Assembly (NCBI RefSeq): GCF_013008815.1
Contig: NZ_CP053097.1
Span: forward strand, 558,001 to 622,000
Length of the DNA stretch: 64,000 nt
Direction of reading: 5' to 3'
DNA from: Mycoplasma miroungirhinis
GTDB lineage: Bacteria; Bacillota_I; Bacilli_A; Mycoplasmatales; Metamycoplasmataceae
The notes below the pieces were generated by a model. That model made no database searches, was not told where the DNA came from, and was given only the letters and a program-made list of their open reading frames with translations. This document shows positions 33,658 through 46,882 of the stretch, in pieces (position 1 is the stretch's first letter; each line of letters begins with the position of its first letter). Both the position numbers and the translations under genes were made by a program.

Positions 33658-35477
33658 TGAGATTTGCACCACCTAAACAACCAAATGCTGAAAAAATAAA
33701 CATAAATTATTATAAGGAATTTAAACATTTAATTAGTTTATATGATATTCCTAAATATGCAATATTTTTGATTTACTTAATTACTTTAATAGCAACTTCA
33801 ACTATTATTGCAACTAATTACTTAATAGGTTGAGTTTTTGATAAATATTTTTCTTCACAAGCATTAAATAAACCACTAGATACAAATAACTTTATTTTAA
33901 TTTTAATCACCATTGCAATTTGTTATATTATAAGTAATTTAATGATACTATTAACAAACATAATTAGTGTCAGATCAAGCCAAAAAGCAGCAACTCAAAT
34001 AAGATTAAAAGCTTATAATAAACTAATGAAGATGCCAATAAGTTATTTTGATAAGCAAAATTCTGGTAGTTTAATGAGTACATTAACAAATGATATAGAT
34101 ATGCTTGCTCAAGGTCTTTTATTGGTTATTTCTAAATTTATGATTTTGATCAATTTTACAATATTATCCATATTATTAATTTTTATCATAAGTCCTTACT
34201 TGGCTTTATTATCTATATTATTAATCATCTTTTTATACTCATTTGCATTTATATTTTTAAAAATTGCAATGCCGCAATTTAGAAAAAGACAAGATACATT
34301 AAGTAATCTAAATGGTTATATTGAAGAAATTATTAAAGGACAACACTTAATTCGATCTTTTAACAAAATTGAATGAGTCAATAAAGAATTTGATAAATTT
34401 AATAATTCATTAGTAAAACCTTCGCTAAAGGCAAATATATTTTCACAAATGGTATATCCATATTCAAATTTTGCAAGTATGATATTACAATTAATTGTTA
34501 CCATTGTTGGTACATTATTAATAATTAATAACAAAAATGGTGGAAATGGAATATTAACTTTTGGAAATTTAATTGTAATTACTATTTATCTAAAAATGTT
34601 TACTAATCAATTATTAGAATCAGTTGATATTGTTTCTTCTTTACAATCTGCTGTTGCTTCAAGTTCTAGAATAAGAGAACTAACAAATTTAAAACCTCAA
34701 ATAGATCAAACACAATTAGAAAATATTAATGATTTTAAAGGTGATGTTAAATTTGAAAATGTTGATTTTTCTTATACCAATAATCCAAATAAATTACAAC
34801 TTAAAAACGCAACTTTTTGAGCTAAAAAAGGACAAACAATTGCAATTGTTGGTCCTACTGGTGCAGGAAAAACCACAATTGTCAATTTATTATCTAAATT
34901 TTATTTTCCATTAAATGGAAATATTCTTTTAGATAATAAAAATATCTTATCAATTAATGAAAAATCTTGAAGAGAACAAATTTCTATTGTTTTACAAGAT
35001 ACTTATTTATTTAAAGGTACTATTTTAGAAAACTTAAGGTATGGAAACTTAAATGCAACTGATGAAGAAATCAAGCAAGCTGCAAAAACATCTTTTGCTG
35101 AAGATTTTATTTTAAAATTAGATCATAACTATAATACAATAATTGATCAAACTGGTTCAATCCTAAGTCAAGGTGAAAGACAATTAATATCAATAACTAG
35201 AGCAATTTTAGCAAATAAAAATATTTTAGTTTTAGATGAAGCAACGTCTAATGTAGATACACAAACAGAAAAGAAAATTCAAAGCGCAATGTTACATTTA
35301 ATGAAAGGTAAAACATCTTTTGTAATAGCACATCGTCTTTCCACAATAGTATCTGCAACTTTAATATTAGTAGTTAATAATGGAGAAATTATTGAAAAAG
35401 GAACACACCAAGAACTTATGGCATTAAATGGTTTTTATACCAAAATGTATAATACTGGTTTTGAAAATAATAATTAG
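33657..35477 (+). CDS. ABC exporter half-transporter, catalytic partner
   Basis: 606-residue partner of the preceding protein. Membrane domain at 1-330, then Walker A GPTGAGKTT, a variant signature LSQGE, and Walker B LVLDEATSNVD with the catalytic Glu and a HRLST switch His. The LSQG form is typical of the TM288-like subunit. The start ATG overlaps the stop of the previous gene (TAATGA), which supports 1:1 translation. AGGAGG lies 6 nt upstream. Confidence 0.94.
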
Positions 35478-35486
35478 GAAGTATTT

Positions 35487-37058
35487 ATGAATGAATGAGA
35501 AATTTGATTAAATTATTATCAAAAAAATAAAAAAGCACTTAAAACTATTAAAAATGAATCAACAAACGTAAACACAAATTTTTTTAATAAAATAAATATT
35601 AATAACTCAGAAATTATTGGTCCTTGTGGATTAGGTGAATGACAAATTAATGAATTTATAGCATCAAAATGAGCCTCTGCATTTGTTGAAGTTTTAATAA
35701 ATTCTTTACAAAAACAACAAGAATTGTCACAAATAAAAATTTTAGTCACTCATGATGGTTCAGATGCAACTTTAAATTCCGCAGCTCTAGCATTTGCAAA
35801 TGTTTTATCTTCTAAAAAAATACAAACATATTTACAAATTAATAATCAACCTGTTACTAAAGATTTTGCTCTTTTTACTTTAAAACAAATTAAAAACTTC
35901 ACAGTTTTAATACATTTTGGTTTTTTTTCAGAAAATAAAAAACTGAAATCTATTTCCTTTTATCAAGGAGATGGAATTAAAATACCAAGTCGTTTTATTG
36001 ACAACGTACAACAAAAATATGATTCATCACAACCAAATAATATTTTTTGACACTCAGAACCAGAAGTTACATATTTAAATACAGAATTACTATTACAAGA
36101 ATATGTTAAAAACATCTTGCAACTAAGATTAAGAACTAATGATAAAAAAATGCTCAAAATTGGAATTATCCCAACTAATGCAAATAAAAACATTTTAACT
36201 AAAGTATTAGGGCAATTAGATTTTTCATATAAATTTTTAGAAAAAGAATTTTTTATTCGTAATGACTATTTATTTACTTTTAAATATGTAAAGGAATTAA
36301 AAAATTTTTATATTATTGATTTTGCTCAAGATAATCAAAAATTATCCATTTACAAACACACAAGACTAAATCAATTTAAAAAAATTAGTAATGATGATAT
36401 GATTGCTTTAATAATTGATTATCTAGGTTTAGAACAAAACACAGAATCTGATGAAAATTTCTGAAATGAAATAATTCTATCTGATTTCATTTCCGATAAA
36501 ATAAAAGCTTATACTAAAAAATATTTTGAAGATAAATTAAAAATTACTCAATTATTTGATGAAAATGACTTTAAATTACCTTCAAAATATATTTACATCA
36601 ACGAAGATGCAAAATTCTTTAGCAACATAAAACATATGAGTGAATTTAATCCTATTATGATGTTTTTAATTTTATCTGAACTACTAAATTATCAACTAAC
36701 TCAAAATAATGGGTTAAATCTAAAAATTAATAGTATTAGAAAATATTTAGAAAATCAAAAAGTCATCAATTTTAGCATTCAAATTGATTCTGATTTAAAT
36801 CAAGATATTGTGAAATGATTATCTAGAATTAATGAAATTGCTCATTTAAATATCATAAATAAAAAACTTTTAATTGAAAAAAACAACTCTAAAGAACTAT
36901 TTCTATTCCAATTCTTTTTTCCAAATAAACAATGACTAACAATCAAATTAGATAAAAAAGAAAATAAATTAATGTTTTATTTTTACATTACTAACAACAC
37001 AACTAAAATAAAAGAAATGAAAAAATTCTTTATAGATAATTTACTAAATAAAAGTTAA
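35487..37058 (+). CDS. Degenerate phosphohexomutase-like protein (phosphoglucomutase/phosphomannomutase fold)
   Basis: 523-residue protein. The N-terminus has IIGPCGLGEWQINEF at the position of the mutase start (FGTAGLRG), then ILVTHDGSDATLNSAALAFANVL like the GYDSR strand and helix. Where mutases have TASHNP with the phosphoserine, this reads VLIHFGFFSENKK; where they have the metal loop DPDADR, it reads INEDAKFF, followed by a helix that aligns with the usual GNQIGALL segment. So the fold is plausible but all catalytic residues appear lost. It begins nine nucleotides after the ABC exporter. It may be a regulatory or structural relic. Family assignment is by motif position only. Confidence 0.55.
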
Positions 37059-37142
37059 CACCATCAAAAATTAAAGTATTTAGCTTTACTAATACAATGA
37101 TAAAAATATATTAAAATATAAAGTAATACGTAAAGGGGGACT

Positions 37143-38150
37143 ATGGGTTTTTTAACAAAACTTAAACAACGTATTTTCAATAATTCAAAGACAACATACT
37201 TAAATAAAGAAACACAAAAAGTTAATACTTATGTTTCTGGTTTAAATAAATCAAATAATTCTTTTACTCATCTGATTAAAGAAATGGAAAATAAATATAA
37301 TAAAATAGATGAAGAATATTTTGAGCATTTAGAAGAAATATTGATAATGAGTGATATTTCTATGAAACTTGTAAATATCATTATTCAAGAAATCAAAAAA
37401 GAAGTAAAAATAGAAAATATCAAAGACCCAAAACTAATTAGAGAAATAATAGCTGATAAGTTATTTACATTATATATTTCAAATTCTACTGTTGATACAT
37501 CACTAGATATTCAAAAAGGTAGATTAAATGTTATTTTAGTTGTGGGTGTAAATGGTGGTGGCAAAACTACTTCTGTTGCAAAATTAGCTCATAATTTCCA
37601 ACAACAAGGCCTAAAAACACTTGTTGTAGCAGCTGATACATTTAGACAAGCTGCAGTTGAACAACTAGAAGAATGAGCAAACAAAGTTCATTTTAACTTG
37701 TTTAAACCTTTAGAAAATGAAACAGATCCTTCAGCTGTTGTTTTTAGATCTTGTGATGAAGCTATTAATAAAAAATATGATATTTTATTAATTGATACTG
37801 CTGGAAGATTACAAAATAAAGTCAATTTAATGAATGAACTTGCTAAAATCAAAAGAATTATTTCTTCAAAAATAGAAAATGCTCCTCATGAAAGTTTGTT
37901 AGTAGTAGATGCTACAACAGGTCAAAATGGTATTAGTCAAGCTAAATTATTTAATGAAATAACTGATTTATCCGGAATTATTTTAACTAAAATGGACGGA
38001 ACTTCTAAAGGTGGAATTATTTTAACAATTAGAGATGAAATAGGAATTAATGTTAAATATGTTGGACTAGGTGAAAAAGTTGATGATTTAGTGGAATTTG
38101 ATTTAGATGCATTTATTTTTGCATTAATGAAAGATGATAATGACAAATAA
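37143..38150 (+). CDS. ftsY: Signal recognition particle receptor FtsY
   Basis: 335-residue SRP GTPase that docks ribosome-SRP complexes at the membrane. A short basic N-terminus (GFLTKLKQRIFN) may serve as the membrane-binding helix; the acidic A domain of E. coli is absent. The NG domain has GVNGGGKTTSVAKLA (P-loop), AADTFRQAAVEQL, DTAGRLQNK and TKMDGTSKGG. TGA is Trp at one site. It overlaps ylxM by 11 nt. Confidence 0.97.
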
Positions 38151-38367
38151 TACTATTGAAGAAAGAGAGTTTTATTCTGCTATATTTGAAAAATATCAAA
38201 ACTTATTAACTCAAACTCAAAAACAAGCTCTTTATCTACACTTATTTGAAGATCTAAGTTATAGCGAAATTGCAAAAGAACTTGCGACAAGTCGAAGTGC
38301 AGCTTTTGATGCTGTAAAAAAAGCCAAACAAAAATTACTCAAATTTAATAAAAAAATTTCTGAATAG
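38140..38367 (+). CDS. ylxM: YlxM-type helix-turn-helix protein
   Basis: 75-residue protein of the YlxM/p13 family, associated with SRP genes in Gram-positive bacteria. LTQTQKQALYLHLFEDLSYSEIAKEL followed by TSRSAAFDAVKKAKQKL is a sigma-like helix-turn-helix. ATG 38140 is chosen; ATG 38134 in the same frame adds two residues. Overlap with ftsY supports a role in the SRP pathway. Confidence 0.88.
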   Translation: MTNNTIEEREFYSAIFEKYQNLLTQTQKQALYLHLFEDLSYSEIAKELATSRSAAFDAVKKAKQKLLKFNKKISE

Positions 38368-38438
38368 TTATCTAATTCTAGTTTTCAAAAGAAAATAACA
38401 ATTAATAATGTAAAATAAAGGAATAAAAAGAGGTAATT

Positions 38439-39155
38439 ATGGAGTATAAACGAGTTTTAATAAAACTCTCTGGAGAAGGATTAGCAAATAAACAAAAATC
38501 ATTAGCAATAGATTATGAATTAGTACAAAAATTCGCGTCACAACTTAAAAAAATCATTAGTTCAGGTGTTGAAGTTGCAATAGTCGTAGGTGGAGGAAAC
38601 TTCTGAAGAGGAACTAGTGCTGAAAAAAATGGAATTAATCGAGTAAGAGCTGATTATATTGGTATGTTAGCCACTACAATGAATGCACTAGCATTACAAT
38701 CAGGATTTGAAAAACAAAAATTAAAATGTCGTGTATTATCTTCACTAACTATGGATCCTAAAGTGTGTGAAGTGTATATTAACGAAAAAGCAAAAAAATA
38801 TTTATCAAGTGGAGAAGTCGTAATATTTGCAGGTGGAACAGGAAGACCTTTTTTTACAACAGATACTGCTTCAACACTGTTTGCAAGTGAAATTGAAGCA
38901 GAAGCAATATTAATGGGTAAAAACAACGTTGAGGGAGTTTATGATTCTGATCCTAAACTGAATCCTAACGCAAAAAGATTTAGTAAAATTTCTTACAGTG
39001 ATATTTTAGATAAAGATTTAAGAATAATGGATTTAACTGCTGTAAGTATGGCAAAAGATAATAATATTGAATTGATAATTTTTAATATAAATGAAGAAGA
39101 TTCTTTATTAAAAGCAATAAATGGAACAATTACACATACAAGAGTACATAAATAG
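38439..39155 (+). CDS. pyrH: Uridylate kinase (UMP kinase)
   Basis: 238-residue hexameric kinase making UDP from UMP and ATP. RVLIKLSGEGLAN, VVGGGNFWRG (Trp by TGA), GMLATTMNALAL, IFAGGTGRPFFTTDTAS and NNVEGVYDSDPK are all family motifs. An AAAGGAATAAAAAGAGG leader precedes the start. The pyrH-frr-cdsA-polC order is standard in Firmicutes and mollicutes. Confidence 0.97.
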
Positions 39156-39162
39156 GAGACAC

Positions 39163-39714
39163 ATGGAAATAGATTTATATTTAATGGAATTAGAAGAAAA
39201 AGCCAAAAAAGTTATTGATAACTTTGACAACCAAATGCAAAAAATTGCTGTAGGAAGAGCCAATCCTAATTTAATAAATAAAATAAAAGTTGATTATTAT
39301 GGTTCAGAAATGACTTTAGATGAATTAGCTTCTATTGCTATTGCAACACCTTTACAATTATTAGTAAAACCTTATGATGTAGGTTCAACAAAAGAAATTG
39401 AAAAAGCAATTAAAGATTATAATTTACCAATTCAAATTGCAAATGAAGGTAATCAAATAAGATTAACTTATCCTTCTATGACTACTGAAAAAAGAAAAGA
39501 AATGGTAAAAGAATTAAATCATTTAACAGAACATGCAAGAATAGGAATAAGACAAATCCGTCAAGATATTAATAAATCAATTAAAAATGATAAAGAATTA
39601 AGTGAAGATCTTCAAAAAAATTATTTAGATGTTATTCAAAAAAATATAGATTCAAATATCGATAAGATAAATAATTTATCGTCTCTAAAAGAAAAAGATT
39701 TACTAACAATTTAA
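39163..39714 (+). CDS. frr: Ribosome recycling factor
   Basis: 183-residue factor that splits post-termination ribosomes with EF-G. VGRANPNLINKIKVDYYGSEM and the long C-terminal helix with HARIGIRQIRQDINKSIK are diagnostic. GGAG lies five to ten nucleotides before ATG 39163; an in-frame upstream ATG at 39121 lies inside pyrH and is not used. Confidence 0.96.
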   Translation: MEIDLYLMELEEKAKKVIDNFDNQMQKIAVGRANPNLINKIKVDYYGSEMTLDELASIAIATPLQLLVKPYDVGSTKEIEKAIKDYNLPIQIANEGNQIRLTYPSMTTEKRKEMVKELNHLTEHARIGIRQIRQDINKSIKNDKELSEDLQKNYLDVIQKNIDSNIDKINNLSSLKEKDLLTI

Positions 39715-39715
39715 T

Positions 39716-40642
39716 ATGAAAAATATAATAAAAAGATCGAAAAGTGTTTTAATATTACTACTAATTTTAATACCATTAATTTTTATAACTTATTATGGTC
39801 AATTTATTGGTAAAATTATTGGCTTTTCTTTTTATTTATCGATTTCAATTTGAGCAGTGTACGAAGTTATAAAACACACAACATTTAAAGAAATTTCCAA
39901 AATTTTTATTGTTTTAGCTGCTGTTTGCATCTGATTATTCCCACTAAATTTTTTTACAAGTAATTTAATTTTTAGTGATAAAACTGGTTATGTTTCAATA
40001 GAATTAACAACTAGTATATTACAAACTATTGTACCATTTGACTTTGATAGAATAATGTATTTTAATGTCATTTTAGCTTTTGTCTTTTTAACAATTGCTT
40101 ATTTTATAAGTTTAGGTAAAATAAATTGAAAAGATTTTTTTATTGTTACTTTTTGTGCAATTTTTATACCTTGATTTTTTAAAATTTTATTTGTTTTAAA
40201 TGTTGGTAATTTTTATTATTTACTAGCTTTAGAATTAATTGTTATAGCAGTAGATACTTTTGGTTACTTTGGTGGTTTTTTCTTTGGACATAAAATAATA
40301 AAAAGAGGACTAATGCCTAATACAAGTCCAAAAAAAACTTATGAAGGGGCTTTCTTTTCAATTATTTTTGGTATTATTATCACTTTTTTAACTTGTTATT
40401 TAGGATATTTAACAAACAATACATTTACAACAATGTTTACAAAAAACTCGCAAATTATTTTAGGAATAATTTTATTTAGCCCACTTGCAATTTTAGGTGA
40501 CTGAATCTTTTCAAAAATAAAAAGATATTTTGGAATAAAAGATTTTAGTAATTTAATTCCAGGTCATGGGGGTATTATGGATAGATTAGATTCTCTTAGT
40601 GTTGTAACAGTTGCATGAACATTTTTATTTATTTTTGCTTAG
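39716..40642 (+). CDS. cdsA: Phosphatidate cytidylyltransferase
   Basis: 308-residue integral membrane enzyme that makes CDP-diacylglycerol for phospholipid synthesis. About eight hydrophobic segments; the family signature lies near the C-terminus as [17 protein letters not shown], and the [12 protein letters not shown] loop is typical. It starts one nucleotide after the frr stop and ends seven before polC. Several Trp residues use TGA. Confidence 0.95.
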
Positions 40643-40649
40643 GAAAATT

Positions 40650-43600
40650 ATGGATAAAACTCTTATAAAATTTTGTCATGAAATTAATTTTCAACCAGAT
40701 ACAGATTTTGAAAATTGTTTTGTAGATCAAGTTGAATACTCGGAAACCGAAGGTAAATTGTATTTAGATATAGTTTTTGATTATCACATTGATATAAACA
40801 AATTAAAAAAATTTTTAGAAGCAACAAAAAAATTACACATTCCACTTGAGCTAGGTATTGCTGTTCAAGTACCTCAATATGATCCTAAAACTATACTTGA
40901 TTATTTACAATTTGGTTTAGAAAAAGAACATCCTCATATTGCATCTATTACTAAAGAACTATCTCATATAAATTTTGAACATCGAGAACCAGATATTGTT
41001 GTTATTAAGGGTCAAACTGAAGTATTTTTAAATAGATTTAGTAAATATAAATATATATTTGAAGAAACTTTACATAAATATGGATATCCAGATGTAAAGA
41101 TCATTATTCAAAGATTTGACCAACTCCAAAATAAAACTAACAATCATTCCTTTTTTCAAAAAACTATTGAGGACTTTTGACAAAATACAAACAACCAAGA
41201 TACAAATAACTACCAAACTCTTAAATCTGAAAATAATTTATATTCAAAAAATAAAAAAGAATATAAAGAAATTAGCATTGATGAAGTTGATAATGAATTT
41301 GCTGTTAATTTAAAAATTAAAGGGCAAATTTTTAATGTTGAATATAAAAATTTAAAAAATAGTTTTACAATTTTAAAATTTAGCATAAGTGATTTTACAG
41401 AGGCTAAAATTGTAAATCAAAAAAATCCAGAAATATTAGATTTAAACAATGGTGACTTTGTGGAAGTTCAAGGAACAATGGATTATGATAATTACTTAAA
41501 AATAAAAATTATGAATGCTCATAATATTCAAAAAATCCCACCATTATGAAACAATTTTTTAGATGATGCACCTAAAAAAAGAATTGAACTGGCAATTAGA
41601 GGTAATTTATCAACTCAAGATGGTCTAAATTCTACTCAAGATTATATTAATTTAGCAAAAAGATTAAATTATGAAGCAATTGCAATCACAGATACTGATT
41701 CAGTTCAATCATTTCCAGATTTAGAAAAAGAAGCCAAAAATGCTAATATCAAACCTATTTACGGAGTAACTTCTAGTTTAATTAGTAAATCTAATGAAAT
41801 TGTCTATGGAAGCAAAGATTTTTACTTAAAAAACCAAAAATACATTGTTTTTGACTTAGAAACGAGTGGATTAAGTCCAGTTTATAATGAAATTATTGAA
41901 TTTGGTGCAGTTGTTATTCAAAACAATGAAATAATAAAAAAAATTCAATTTTTTATCAAACCTTCTAATCCTATTTCTTCTTTTACAACAGAACTAACAA
42001 AGATTGACAATGAAATGTTAGATAAATTAGGAATAAGTCAATTAGAAGGTGCAACAAAAATTCATAATATTTTACAAAATGGTATTGCAGTAGCTCATAA
42101 TGCTGCTTTTGACATAGCACATGTTAGAGAATTATTTAAAAAACATAATCTCCCTGAATTAGATATCATCGCTTTAGATACATTAAATATTGCCAAAATA
42201 CTATTTCCTCAAAACATCCGTTTTAAATTATCTTATGTAGCAAAAAAATTAGATGTTTTTTATGACGATGATAAAGCGCACCGTGCAGACCAAGATGCAA
42301 AAGTACTAAGTGATGTTTGAATCAAAATGATTTTAAAACTAGAAAGAGATTTAAAAATTACTCATTCAAGTGAATTAAGAACATATATTGATAGTTCATA
42401 TTATGCTAAAAAAATTCCTTATGAAATTCGTATTTTAGCTAAAAATCAAGCAGGTTTAAAACAATTATTTAAAATTTTTTCACAAGCTTCAACTGATAAT
42501 TACAACTCAGGAGCAAGAATTTTTATCGAAGATCTTAAAAATTCTAATGATTTATTAATAGGTACTTCTACTCATAATTCATATTTCTGAAATGCTGTAT
42601 TTAGTGCAACATCAAAAGAAGTTGAAGAACTAATACAAAAATATGATTATATTGAATTTGCTCCTTTAAGTACTTATAATTACCAAATTCAAAGAGATCA
42701 AATTACCGATAAACAATTAAAAGAAGCATATAAATGAGTAATTGAATTAGCAAAAAAATACAAAAAAATTCCAGTAGCTGTAAGTGATTGTCGCTATATT
42801 GATCCAATACAAAAATTAGCTCATCAAGTCTATATTTTTGCTGACCAAGTAAATGCTAAAAAACATTGATTATTTAACTATAAAACAAGAGATATTCATT
42901 CTTATCCAACATTAGATTTTAAAACTACAAAGCAAATGTTAGAGGAATTTAGTTTTTTAGAAGATAAACAAATAATTGAAGATTTAGTAATAAATAATAC
43001 TCATTTAATTGCTCAACAAATTGAAAATATTCAAGTTATTAAAGACAAACTATATGTACCTAATTTTGATAATAGTCCTGAAAAATTAAAAGAAATTGTG
43101 TATGAAACAGCGTATAAAAGATATGGTAATCCTTTACCTGAAGTCATCGAAACAAGAATTAAAAAAGAACTTAATCCTATTATTGAATATGGTTATAGTG
43201 TTATTTATTGAATAAGTCATAAGCTAATTAAACAAGCAGAAGATGATGGTTGATTAGTAGGAAGCCGTGGTTCAGTTGGTTCAAGTATTGTAGCAAATTT
43301 AAGTGGTATAACTGAAGTTAATCCTTTACCTCCACATTATTTATGTCCAAAATGTAAATTTTTAGAAATGTTTGAAACAACTGCAGAATTATCATGTGGT
43401 TGAGATTTACCAGATAAAAATTGTCCACATTGTAATGAATTATTAATAAAAGACGGACATTCAATTCCATTTGAAACATTTCTTGGTTTTAATGCTGATA
43501 AAGTTCCTGATATTGATTTAAACTTCTCAGGTGAATATCAAAATACAATACATAATACAGTAAAAGAAATGTTTGGTGAAAAACATACATATAGAGCAGG

Positions 43601-44945
43601 TACTGTTTTAAAAGTAAAAGAAAAAACTGGTTATGGATTTGCTAAAAAATATGATGAATTAATTAATGCTGGACAACAAAGATTTTCAAATCAATTTTTA
43701 GATTTTTTAGGAAACCAATGTACAAACGTAAAAAGAACAACTGGACAACATCCAGGAGGAATTATTATCATTCCTAAAGAATTTGATGTAGAAGACTTTA
43801 CACCTGTTGTATATCCTGCTAATGATGATCAAAATGAGTGAAAAACTACACATTTTGACTTTAAATCTATTCATGATAATGTCTTAAAACTTGATTTACT
43901 AGGAAAAGATGATCCTACAACAATAAAAATGTTAGAAAATTTAACAAACGTTAAATATGATAGTATTCCTAAATCAGATTCTAAAGTTTTATCTTTATTT
44001 AATTCCACAGAAGCTCTAAATATTACACCTGATCAAATCAATGAAAGAACTGGGGTAAAAGGAATACCTGAATTTGGAACACGTTTTGTTAGAGGTATGT
44101 TAAAAACTTATAAAGCAACTTCATTTGCTGATTTAATTAGTTTAAGTGGACTAAGTCATGGAACTAATGTTTGATCTGGTAATGCTGAAGAATTAATTAA
44201 AACCAAGAACTTAAAATTAAATCAACTAGTGTGCTGTCGTGATGATATTATGGCTTATTTAATGAGAAATAATGTTGAACCTCTTTCAAGTTTCAAAATA
44301 ATGGAAAAAGTTCGTAAAGGTAAGGGAATAACTGATGAAGAAGAAAAAATGCTTTTAGATCATAATATTCCTTCATGATATATTGAATCAATGAAAAAAA
44401 TTGAGTATATGTTTCCCAAAGCTCATGCCACTGCTTATGTAATTATGGCCTGAAGAATTGCTTGATACAAAATTTATTATCCACTAGAATACTATGCAAG
44501 TTATTTTACAACCAGAGCAAGTACATTTGAAATTGAATCAATGACCAAAGGTAAAGATGTAATTGATAAAAGAATTATAGAAATGAATAAAAATACTTAT
44601 AAATTAACTTCTAAAGAACAAGCAGCATTGCCTGAACTAGAAATAGCTCAAGAATTATATGCAAGAGGTTTTAAGATATTACCTGTTTCGATTGAAAAAT
44701 CACAAACAAGTGAATGAATAATAGATTATAAAGAAAATGCTTTAATACCTCCATTTACAACAATAGATTCAATGGGAATATCAGTAGCTCAAAGTATAGT
44801 TGAAGCAAGAAATAAATATCCTATTCTTAGTGTTGAAGATTTAATGACAAGGACAAAAGTTAATTCTAGAATCCAAACCACTATGAAAAATTTAGGAATT
44901 TTAGATAATTTACCTGAAGATAATAGAATAAGTTTATTTGATTAA
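40650..44945 (+). CDS. polC: DNA polymerase III subunit alpha, PolC type (with 3'-5' exonuclease)
   Basis: 1431-residue replicative polymerase. An N-terminal domain and OB fold precede a PHP domain ([20 protein letters not shown]) that is split by the proofreading exonuclease insertion starting [22 protein letters not shown], with [13 protein letters not shown] carrying the last exonuclease Asp. The polymerase domain has [22 protein letters not shown], a four-Cys zinc segment (CPKCK..CPHC), and [12 protein letters not shown] with catalytic Asp residues. TGA codons within are Trp, so standard-code reading would break it many times. Length is normal for mollicute PolC. Confidence 0.97.
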
Positions 44946-44972
44946 ATTGGTAAAAAATACCAATTTTTTTAA
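44944..44972 (+). terminator. Intrinsic terminator after polC
   Basis: AAATTGGTA, an AAAAA loop, TACCAATTT and a T run overlap the polC stop codon. Confidence 0.9.
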
Positions 44973-45004
44973 TAAAAAAGAAAGCCTAAACTTTCTTTAG
45001 ATAA

Positions 45005-45862
45005 TTATTTTTTCTTGTAGCTTTGAACAAAAAAGTTGAGTATAATGTTTAAAAGTATTCAACATCCCACATAAATAAATGAACCTCATCATTGAATATT
45101 TTGTCCAAATAAGATAATGAATTCTTGAGTTGTATTAGTTTGTCCAAAACCAAGATTTTGTAGTGCAAAATGTTTAATTAAGTTACTTATTTGAGTAGAA
45201 GGGATTAAACTAGAAATTTCTGCTACTTCTCTAGGAAAAGTTTGTAATGGTACAAATGCTCCAATTAAAAATCCTGCAATCGCACTTAGAGCTGCTGATA
45301 TAGGACTAAAAGCTGAACTACTCTTTAAAAAACTTAATAAAAAAACAAAAATTGAACTATTTAATACACAACCAACAATAACAAATAATCAAATATAAAA
45401 ACCTTTTGCTCCATTAATAGATTTAATTCCATTAACTTCAAATGTTTTATCTATTAACATTCAAATTACACTAACTAAATACATTAAGGTAGAAATAATA
45501 ATATTTAAAAATATGTTAAATAATAAATAACTAAATCTAACAACACTACTTTTAACAGGTGTCATATATAAATCATTTAATATTTTCTTCTCCGCATCTG
45601 AAATCATTACAGCGGAAAGACTTATTGCACTAGTAAATGTAGTCACAGCTAAAAGTCCTATCATTAAATTAATATCTGCATATTGATTTTTTATAGTTTC
45701 AGATATTGAAGAGGGTAATGATTCTTTATATATTGTTCTTGCAAATAAAATAAAACATAAAAAAACTATCATTGGACTCATAAAAGTGAAAAAAATTCTT
45801 TTTCTATCTTTTATGAAAATTAAAAAATGTCTTTTGTACAACTGTCATAATTGAACTGCCAT
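45005..45862 (-). CDS. ABC-2 type exporter membrane subunit
   Basis: 285-residue permease with six hydrophobic segments, of the ABC-2 (DrrB/multidrug) type. The N-terminus MAVQLWQLYKRHF is an amphipathic interface helix. EKKILNDLYMTPVKSSVV is the usual cytoplasmic coupling motif, and GAFVPLQTFPREV the loop before the last helices. Start ATG shares a base with the ATPase stop (TAATG). With the upstream ATPase it probably forms a homodimeric exporter. Substrate unknown. Confidence 0.88.
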
Positions 45863-46782
45863 TACATACCCCCAAATAATTTTGTTACATTTAAAAATAC
45901 TTCATCCATAGTTCCTTTATAAAACTCATAATCATAAATATCATTAATATTTTCTCTAATTCACTGTGAACCTTGTTCAAAATTTTCAAATTTTAATACA
46001 TAGCTTCCATTAGTTATTTGATAATTTAAGTTTTTAATTTTTTGTAACAATATTTCTGAACATTTGTGTATTTCTACAGTACTATTTGAATATTTCGATT
46101 TTAAATCTGATGGAGTACCTTCAACTAATTTTTCTCCTTTTTGAATAATAATAGCACGATCACAATTATCTGCTTCTTCCATATAATGTGTTGTTAATAG
46201 TATTGTTAATCCTCTTGATTTTTGAATTTTAGTTAAAATTTCTCACACTAATTTTCTCGTACTTGGATCAAGTCCAGTAGTTGGTTCATCTAAAAATAAA
46301 ATGGAAGGTTTATGAACTAATGCTCTTGCAATATCTACTCTTCTTTTTTGGCCTCCACTTAACTTGGAATAATTTCTATGTGCAAAATCTGTTAATTGAA
46401 ACTCTTCAATAATTTCATCAACAATTTGGTGGATGTTTTTATCCTTAAAATAAAATTTGTACAAACTTGCTCTTACTAATAAGTTTTGATAAACACTTAA
46501 TCCAGGATCTAAAATAGAATCTTGAAATACTATTCCAATATCATTTCTAACAGAAACTATATCATCATCAATAGATTTATTATTGATATATACATTCCCA
46601 CCATCTTTTTTTAATAAACCTAAAATAATATTAAGTGTTGTTGTTTTTCCTGCTCCATTTAAACCTAAAAACCCAAATAATTCACCTTTTTTAACTGAAA
46701 AAGATATTTCTTTTATGGCTTGAAACTGTTTAAAATTCTTTTTTAATTGTTTTATTACAATTACATTATTATCATTATTCAT
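45862..46782 (-). CDS. ABC-2 type exporter ATP-binding subunit
   Basis: 306-residue ATPase of the DrrA/CcmA type. Walker A is GLNGAGKTTTL, signature LSGGQKRR, Walker B ILFLDEPTTGLD and switch TTHYMEEAD. A C-terminal domain of about 80 residues resembles DrrA-type tails. It is the first gene of a two-gene minus-strand operon with the permease and points away from tuf. Confidence 0.93.
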
Positions 46783-46882
46783 TTTACTTATTTTACCCTT
46801 TCAGAGTATATTATAATATTAATTATGAATTAATATTCGTTATTTTTATAATGTATAATTTATAGCATAAAAATCACAAATA

